From positions 1 to 18,774 of the forward strand of contig JAOPYU010000084.1 of NCBI GenBank assembly GCA_025964455.1: 18,774 bases of DNA, written 5' to 3'. The notes beneath the pieces were generated by a model. The model was not told the DNA's origin, made no database searches, and saw only the letters and a list, made by a program, of their open reading frames with translations. The stretch is from Thermoleophilia bacterium. Lineage in GTDB: Bacteria; Actinomycetota; Thermoleophilia; Gaiellales; SKUG01. The translations under genes were made by a program, and so were the position numbers. Positions 16,740 to 18,774 of the stretch are shown here, one piece after another; the stretch's first letter is position 1; each line of letters opens with the position of its first letter.

Positions 16740-17438
16740 TCAGCAACAGTCGAGGTGGCCGCGCCAGGCGTCGACGCCCTGCTTAACCGCGACGCCCGCC
16801 ATGAGCAGCGCGGCGACCGGATCCAGCCACCAGATGCCCCACGCAGCGTTCGCGACGAGGCCGATCAGCAGGGCCGTTGCCATATAGGCACAGAGCAGGT
16901 TCTGCTGGCCCTCGCCCTTGGTGGCGGAGGAACCGAGCTCTCGGGCGACCGCGATCTTGGCTCGCCCGAGCAGCGGCATCGAGATCATGCAGGCGACCGC
17001 CAAGGCGATGCCGACCAGACTCTCCTCGGGGCGCTCCCGATCCAGCAGGGCGCCGATCGCCTCGTACGAGATGTACGGCGCGAGCAGGAAGAACTGGGCG
17101 GAGACGAGGCGCTGCGCGATCCGCTCGGCCGACACCGAATCGATGCGGTGCTCCTGGAAGCGCCACACGATCACGAGGCTCGCCATGCCCTCGATCAGGC
17201 TGCCCAGGCCGAAGCCGACGAGCGCCCAGGACATCGCCGCAATACCCGCCGTGATGCCGACGATCGCTTCGCCGCCGACCAGCACGAAGCTGGCCCATGA
17301 CAGGTGGCGCGCGCGGCGAGCGAGCTGGCGGCGACGGGTAGGCGCCACGAGCGTTCCAAGCGCGACGGAGGTCGCTGGCGCGCTGGTCGAGCAGCAGGCG
17401 TCGGCGCAGGTGTCGGTGGGGGCGGACATCGGTTCCAT
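16740..17438 (-). CDS. CDF-like cation transporter with Cys-rich termini
   Basis: The 232-residue inner-membrane protein has about six hydrophobic segments (about 48-66, 70-92, 112-132, 139-158, 182-199, 203-220), the layout of the cation diffusion facilitator transmembrane domain. Recognisable segments are ALVGFGLGSLIEGMASLVIVW (72-92), PLLGRAKIAVARELGS (155-170), ATKGEGQQNLLCAYM (172-186) and WWLDPVAALL (203-212). There is no C-terminal cytosolic CDF domain. Cys-rich ends (CADACC at 11-16, DCC at 230-232) could bind soft metals. The GFGLDS motif I expect reads GFGLGS, so a metal-ligand Asp is Gly79. Met1 (17438) or Met4 (17429) could be the start; neither has a good Shine-Dalgarno. It converges on the giant gene with a 6-bp gap. 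Family confident, substrate unknown. Confidence 0.82.
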   Translation of the reverse strand: MEPMSAPTDTCADACCSTSAPATSVALGTLVAPTRRRQLARRARHLSWASFVLVGGEAIVGITAGIAAMSWALVGFGLGSLIEGMASLVIVWRFQEHRIDSVSAERIAQRLVSAQFFLLAPYISYEAIGALLDRERPEESLVGIALAVACMISMPLLGRAKIAVARELGSSATKGEGQQNLLCAYMATALLIGLVANAAWGIWWLDPVAALLMAGVAVKQGVDAWRGHLDCC

Positions 17439-17562
17439 CGTACCGTGAGGTCCGGCCGGGGGCGCCCGTTGGCCGCTTCCGGCCGATCAGGGTGGCACAG
17501 CACGGCCTCCGGTGCCGAAGTACAGGTAACGGGGCATACGTCTCGTGCCGATCACCCATGCC
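17439..17562. other. Divergent intergenic region between the transporter and the hypothetical gene
   Basis: About 124 bp (106 bp if the right-hand gene starts at GTG 17545). It holds the small inverted repeat GGCCG (17471-17475), CTTC, CGGCC (17480-17484). No convincing -35/-10 pair is visible on either strand. Promoters for both flanking genes should lie here. Confidence 0.35.
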
Positions 17563-18654
17563 ATGAGCGAACTGCAGCAGCCATCCACCCGTCCCATCGC
17601 GCCCACACAGGCGCCGGGGACCGTCACACCGTCGACCGACGGTGCGGCCGAGGTGTACCGTCGCGCGGTGGAGGCCAAGCCCACGGGCTTCAGCGAGGAT
17701 CCGATCGGGGCGATGGCGCAGGCCGTCGACAAGATCGGCCGCGCAGCCGGTCACATGCTCACGGGCAAGGCGGCCGAGGGCCGCGACGGACTCGAGAGCG
17801 GCGAGGCGCGCCTGAAGGCTGCGATCGCCGAGATGCGAGCGAACCCGGGTTCGCTCGAAGCGAAGCAGAAGGCGCTCCTCGCGGGCGTCGGCCTGCTCGA
17901 GCAGATGCAGGGCCTGGCCCCCAACGACCCGCGCCGCCTGAGCGTCTCCAAGTTCGTCGTCGGGCTGGCCAACCAGCTCGGCGCCAACGGCCTGCCGCTC
18001 AACGCGGGCGGGATCGACCTGCGCGGCATGCTGCGCCTCGCGGCGCAGGTGCTCTCGCGCTTCGGCACCCCGCAGGACATGCAGGCGGCCTTCAGCCTCG
18101 AATCGCTGCTCAAGGCATCGCTGCCGCCGTCGAGCGCGCAGGCAGTGGCGCTGCGCGACGAGCTGATGCAGCGCTTCGGGCTCTCGCAGGGCGCGCGGGC
18201 CGTGCTCGCATCGGGCTGGGCAGTTCGCATCGCCAACCCGGGTGAGGTTCCCAAGCTCGACATGAGCGCGCGCACGCTCATCCTCGATGCCACCCAGGAG
18301 AACCCCTCGCTCGGTGTGCTGGCACGTGCCTACTGGCAGGACCAGTCGATGCGGGCGCCTGCCGAGCGCGACGGATTCATGGAAGCCTTCCGCAAGGTGG
18401 CGAGCCAGTCCACGATGGGCGGGCTCAGCCGCAAGTACCGCGAGGTCCGCGACCACGCTCGTCGCGAGCTGCAGCAAGGTCGTATCGGCGTGCTCGGGGC
18501 CACGGCCCAGGCGCCCAGCGGGGCGATCGGTGCCACGACGGACGAGAGCGCCGACATGTTCGCGTCGCTCGCCTCGTTCAGCCGCGTGGGTGAAGGTGGC
18601 GAGCTCCCCGGCGAGCTGCGCGCGCCGCTCGAGCGCTTCTACGCGCCGCGCTGA
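17563..18654 (+). CDS. Protein of unknown function, possible degenerate zincin fold
   Basis: I do not recognise the family. The 363-residue product has no signal peptide or membrane segment, so it is probably cytosolic. Residues 1-28 are a Pro/Thr-rich disordered tail; about 29-210 are helical and Ala/Leu-rich; about 218-363 contain VPKLDMSARTLILDATQENP (229-248), LARAYWQDQ (253-261), SADMFASLASFSR (329-341) and GELPGELRAPLERFY (346-360). The order of a beta strand, a helix at the HExxH position and a later acidic helix before an LP..L...FY tail resembles zincin peptidases of the lethal-factor type, but HExxH is absent, so any such protein would be inactive; this is speculative. GTG 17545 is an alternative start with a distant GGGG. 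The start at 17563 gives MSEL. Confidence 0.65.
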   Translation: MSELQQPSTRPIAPTQAPGTVTPSTDGAAEVYRRAVEAKPTGFSEDPIGAMAQAVDKIGRAAGHMLTGKAAEGRDGLESGEARLKAAIAEMRANPGSLEAKQKALLAGVGLLEQMQGLAPNDPRRLSVSKFVVGLANQLGANGLPLNAGGIDLRGMLRLAAQVLSRFGTPQDMQAAFSLESLLKASLPPSSAQAVALRDELMQRFGLSQGARAVLASGWAVRIANPGEVPKLDMSARTLILDATQENPSLGVLARAYWQDQSMRAPAERDGFMEAFRKVASQSTMGGLSRKYREVRDHARRELQQGRIGVLGATAQAPSGAIGATTDESADMFASLASFSRVGEGGELPGELRAPLERFYAPR

Positions 18655-18774
18655 TCCTCCGGCGTTCCCCTTGGGGCGTTCAGACGAGTTTGTGCGGTCA
18701 TAGGGCCACTAACTCGACTTAATCCACGAAGAGACGAAGGGCCGCCAGCCCGGAGGCTGACGACCCTTCGCGAC
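18655..18774. other. Downstream region at the right edge
   Basis: No gene is visible. TTCCCC (18665-18670) and GGGG (18673-18676) could form a weak stem just after the stop. A stretch less GC-rich than the rest (about 18690-18730) precedes the strong nested hairpin listed separately. Confidence 0.35.
18735..18770. terminator. Strong nested hairpin, probable terminator
   Basis: The outer stem CGAAGGG (18735-18741) pairs with CCCTTCG (18764-18770), and the inner stem CAGCC (18746-18750) pairs with GGCTG (18755-18759) around CGGA, with symmetric 4-nt internal loops. It lies 80 nt past the stop of the plus-strand gene. The window ends 4 nt later, so a T-tract on the plus strand cannot be judged. 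On the minus strand the following bases are only mildly T-rich. Confidence 0.5.

Noticed and set aside
17471..17484. Inverted repeat GGCCG-CTTC-CGGCC as a terminator or operator
   Set aside because: It is short and expected by chance in such GC-rich DNA, and it lies between divergent genes, where no terminator is needed.
16783..18477. 564-codon minus-strand frame crossing the transporter and the hypothetical gene
   Set aside because: It overlaps two better-supported genes on opposite strands, has a low-complexity His/Arg/Leu composition and matches no family.

Overview
The window is uniformly very GC-rich, with strong third-position GC bias. It carries ordinary single-copy bacterial genes, with no tRNA, rRNA, IS element or CRISPR array. 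The gene content (acetyl-CoA synthetase plus a GGTE-type acyl-CoA synthetase, a stand-alone trehalose-6-phosphate phosphatase, an APS kinase, M23 and YkuD envelope enzymes, SdrD-like and delta-60 surface proteins, a Cys-tailed CDF-like transporter) suggests an actinobacterium, most likely of the deep-branching Thermoleophilia/Solirubrobacterales type. That placement is inferred from protein flavour, not from a marker gene.

Left part (1-3425): the 5' two-thirds of an APS kinase gene (cysC) runs off the left edge on the minus strand. Divergent from it is a two-gene plus-strand unit: a small single-pass membrane protein and an O-methyltransferase-like protein. This unit converges, with a 6-bp gap, on a membrane-tethered M23 endopeptidase.

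Centre (3492-10051, all minus): in transcription order these are a GGTE-type acyl-CoA synthetase, a pair of tightly spaced envelope genes (a secreted SdrD B/DUF11 surface protein followed 7 bp later by a YkuD L,D-transpeptidase), a canonical acetyl-CoA synthetase (acs), and the M23 peptidase. A tandem pair of perfect hairpins separates the first synthetase from the surface-protein gene. A nested hairpin separates acs from the M23 gene.

Right part (10109-18774): a trehalose-6-phosphate phosphatase (otsB) diverges from the GGTE synthetase across a 57-bp region holding two adjacent palindromes. It is followed by a very large secreted protein of about 1,900 residues, built from a beta-rich N-terminal part, exactly seven delta-60 repeats (a predicted seven-bladed propeller), a second beta-rich segment, several Ig/FN3-like modules and a C-terminal beta domain without a recognisable anchor. 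It converges with a 6-bp gap on a CDF-like cation transporter that lacks an expected metal-ligand Asp. A divergent gene of unknown function follows, and a nested hairpin lies at the right edge.

The most distinctive content is the envelope biology: two secreted multi-domain surface proteins without LPXTG signals, one apparently co-transcribed with a wall cross-linking enzyme, plus an M23 hydrolase. The two acyl-CoA synthetases are predicted to differ in substrate range because the acetate-selecting Trp is kept in one and is Gly in the other.
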